Shown in pieces: positions 61,770 to 64,000 of a stretch of 64,000 bases of DNA. The number at the start of each line of letters is the position of its first letter. Position 1 is the stretch's first letter. The notes under the pieces are model-generated. The model did no database searches and had not been told where the DNA came from. It was given only the letters and a program-made list of their open reading frames with translations. Both the position numbers and the translations under genes were made by a program. This stretch comes from Acanthamoeba sp. SK_2022b (lineage: Eukaryota; Discosea; Longamoebia; Acanthamoebidae). The stretch covers positions 26,512 to 90,511 of the forward strand of contig JANDJZ010000197.1 in assembly GCA_027943245.1 (NCBI GenBank), read 5' to 3'.

Positions 61770-64000
61770 GTAGGTAAGCGACTTCGGGTTGACCAAGTTC
61801 AAGGCCAGCGTCAAGAACGAGGACGCCCAGGTGGGCAGCGTGCACTGGAGCGCGCCCGAGATCCTGGGCGAGTCCAACGGGATGACTACATCCTGACCGA
61901 CGTGTATGCGTTCGGTATCATCCTGTGGGAGCTGCTCACGCGCGAGATGCCCTACTACGGCATGAGCCCGGCCGCCGTGGCCGTGGCCGTGCTGCGCGAC
62001 GACATCCGCCCACCGATTCCCGACCAGGCTGGCATGGGCTCGAGCGCGCTCAACCACTCCAACGACTACATCGACCTGATGCGCAGCTGCTGGCACCGCG
62101 ACCCCATCATTCGCCCGACGTTCCTCGAGGTCATGACACGCATGTCGTCGCTCACCGGGGAGACCGGCACGGGCACCAACACCACCAAGTCGAGCACGTC
62201 GTCGTCGTCTTCGTCGACGCCGGCCCAGCGGCTCACCGCCACCGGCGATTCGTGGACGCTGCCCACGCACTCGGGGAGCAGCAGCGTGTCGTCGGTCGAC
62301 AGGCACACGGGCACCGTGAAGCCGCCCGAGGGCGAGATGGCCATCGTGTTCACCGACGTCACCCGCGCGGCCTCGCTGTGGGAGTTCAACTCCGACGCCA
62401 TGCTCAAGGCCATGGTCCTCCACAACGAGGTCCTGCGCGGGCTCATCGCCAAGCACCACGGCTACGAGGTGCGGTCCAGCGGCAGGGACGGCAACAACAG
62501 AAACGCCGGCGGCAGCGGCGAGGGCTCGTTCTGCGTCGCCTTCGCCGACCCGCTGCGCGCGCTCGAGTGGTGCATGGACGTGCAGCAGAGCCTGCTCGCC
62601 GTCGACTGGCCCGAGGCCCTGCTGGCCCACCCGGGCGCGGCCGAGGAGTGGGGCGACATCGACGACCGACCCATCTTCAAGGGCCTCCGCGTGCGCATGG
62701 GCGTGCACCACGGCGAGCCCCGGCGCCTCAGGGACGCCGTCACGCGGCGCATCGAGTACCACGGTTCCGTCGTCAACATCGCCGCCCACCTCACCACCAT
62801 CACTCACGGCGGCCAGGTGCGCCATGCCCGTCCTCCCATGCCATTTTTTAATTATTGTTAATGTGGATTTACCTATTTATTAATTTAAAAAATGATTATT
62901 TTTCAGGTGCTGTTCACGCGTGGGGTCTTTGACAAGGTCAAGGATTCGGACATGCTGCGGGAGCCGCGGCGGTTCGCCAAGCTGGGCAAGTTCGAGGCCG
63001 ACCCCTCCCCGGGCGGCGTGACGATCTACGAGCTCAAGATCCGCAACCTCGAGGCCCGCTTCTTTGGCGGAGTCGCGGCGGCGAGCGAGGGCACGAGGAG
63101 CGCCAAGTCAGGCAGCGCCGGCGGGGGCAGCGCGCACGGGACCGAGGGCGACGAGGAGGAGGTGCTGACGGCCGTGGGCGAAGGCCTCAAGCACAAGGAG
63201 GACAACTTCCTGACGTCGGCCAACCTGTGCCGGTGGGTGATCGACTTCAACGAGATCCAGGTGGGCAAGCAGGTGGGCATGGGCTCCTACGGCGTGGTCT
63301 ACCGCGGCAAGTGGAAGGGCGTCGACGTGGCCGTCAAGCGGTTCATCAACCAGAAGCTCGACGAGCGACGCATGCTCGAGTTCCGCTCGGAGATGGCCTT
63401 CCTCTCCGAGCTCCACCACCCCAACATCGTCCTCTTCATCGGTACCTCCTCCTTAACATTTTTTACCTTATAAATATGTTCTATTTTATTATTTTATTTA
63501 ATTTTTATATTTTTTAAGAATAAATTTTGCAATTATTCGTGAGTCGCTCACGGCTGCGACTACAGGGGCGTGCTTGAAGCGGCCCAACATGTGCATCCTC
63601 ACCGAATTCATGCCGGAGGGCAACCTGGCCGATCTGCTGGGCAACTCTGCTATCAAGCTCGAGTGGAAGAAGCGCCTCAAGATGCTGCGCAGCGCGGCCG
63701 TGGGCGTGAACTACCTTCACTCTCTGCAGCCGTGCATCATCCACCGCGATCTCAAGCCCTCCAATCTGCTGGTAGCGCTTTGACCGCAAGACCCTCAGTG
63801 CAGCTGCGCATGCGACTCACCGATCGCTGCCTCCCCCCTCTCCTTCCACAATGTGGCGCAGGTGGACGAGAATGGGAGCCTGAAGGTGGCCGACTTTGGC
63901 CTGGCTCGAATCAAGGAGGACAACATGACCATGACGCGCTGCGGCACGCCATGCTGGACCGCGCCCGAAGTGATCAAGGGCGAGAAATACGACGAGAAGG
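57535..64000 (+). CDS. Receptor with PBP-like ectodomain, EGF-like segment, kinase, nucleotidyl cyclase and second kinase (3'-truncated)
   Basis: MPTPFSTLCHGP then YASLAACVALLLVAFAPSLS is a signal peptide. The ectodomain has PstS-like periplasmic-binding features: TIYGEGGTSANLFWQKMAAE, ADFIMIDSQLTD and LALIWCGNISRWNHQAI; TPGTVAFLKAAL and NPFRLTYVQQVPYSM follow, and a second similar unit starts near 59265 (ITTWNDSSIAALNPGVALPS). An EGF-like loop has FCSNHGTCDSTGACQC and GWQGTYC (60640-60715), then a transmembrane helix VGLLVCLVFAAIVLFGAFS. Kinase 1: EIGEQMGAGGYG, VAVKTM, VVHRDLKSMNLLLD, VSDFGLTKF, HWSAPEILGE and DVYAFGIILWELLT, with a one-base break at 61879-61881. Class III cyclase: MAIVFTDVTRAASLWEF, GEGSFCVAFADPLRALEW, GLRVRMGVHHGEP and GSVVNIAAHLT. 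Kinase 2: EIQVGKQVGMGSYGVVYRGK, VAVKRFI, IIHRDLKPSNLL, VADFGLARI and TPCWTAPEV, running off the window. This architecture is a known Acanthamoeba expansion. Ligand unknown. Confidence 0.85.
61704..61768. repeat. (GT)n run in a kinase-1 intron
   Basis: About 32 GT units preceded by (CT)n, ending at TTGTAG before VSDFG. Confidence 0.95.

Noticed and set aside
61653..62851. Long minus-strand and alternate-frame ORFs (300-390 codons) across the cyclase region.
   Set aside because: They read Arg/Ala/Gly/His-rich low-information sequence opposite well conserved kinase and cyclase motifs.

Overview
This is nuclear DNA from a free-living amoebozoan, most probably Acanthamoeba castellanii or a close relative. 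The reasons are GC-rich exons broken by many short introns (several AT-rich, others carrying long CA/GT runs), dense genes on both strands, a cyst-wall Luke-type lectin with CBM49 domains, an SH2 kinase of the Dictyostelium Shk type, and a receptor that joins periplasmic-binding-like ectodomains, an EGF-like segment, a kinase, a nucleotidyl cyclase and a second kinase. Species and all gene functions are inferred from protein motifs read by eye; no database was searched, and exon borders are approximate unless stated.

Left third (1-24.8 kb). Condensin subunit CAP-H (5' cut by the window edge) converges on a hotdog thioesterase. A USP4/11/15-like deubiquitinase with an added C-terminal zinc finger follows, then a secreted MRH-domain protein, an F-box protein fused to a PPP phosphatase-like domain that has lost metal ligands, a small membrane protein, a GH15 glucoamylase-like protein, a tandem CHCH (twin CX9C) protein, a RasGEF, the mitochondrial electron-transfer flavoprotein alpha subunit, and chaperonin subunit CCT-zeta.

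Middle (25.1-30.8 kb). A lower-GC island is bounded by two 143-bp nearly identical inverted repeats, each holding a complete tRNA-Ser(CGA) gene. Inside are decayed coding sequence resembling a transposon-associated protein (DUF7869-like), a possible spliced minus-strand gene, direct repeats near both ends, local tandem duplications and a dispersed short word. This is the most element-like part of the window. Two smaller low-GC gene deserts (36.6-37.2 and 54.1-54.8 kb) have a similar texture.

Right half (30.8-64 kb). A protein of about 28 Sel1 repeats, a three-module CBM49 (Luke-type) lectin with an apparent frameshift at a 36/37-bp tandem duplication, a SAP-domain/PP2C phosphatase fusion, an Shk-like SH2 kinase, a 157-residue orphan with a TATA box, a HAD-fold protein with altered catalytic motifs, mitochondrial GABA transaminase, a secreted carboxylesterase, and the receptor kinase-cyclase-kinase gene that runs off the right edge. 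The receptor gene also carries an apparent one-base frameshift at a G run, so assembly error must be considered for both breaks.

Themes: phosphorylation signalling (two or three phosphatase-fold proteins, an SH2 kinase, a double-kinase cyclase receptor, a RasGEF), ubiquitin handling (USP, F-box), mitochondrial metabolism (ETFA, GABA-T, CHCH), and secreted or cyst-wall products (Luke lectin, MRH protein, esterase). These are eukaryotic neighbours, not operons; several pairs are divergent and may share promoter DNA.
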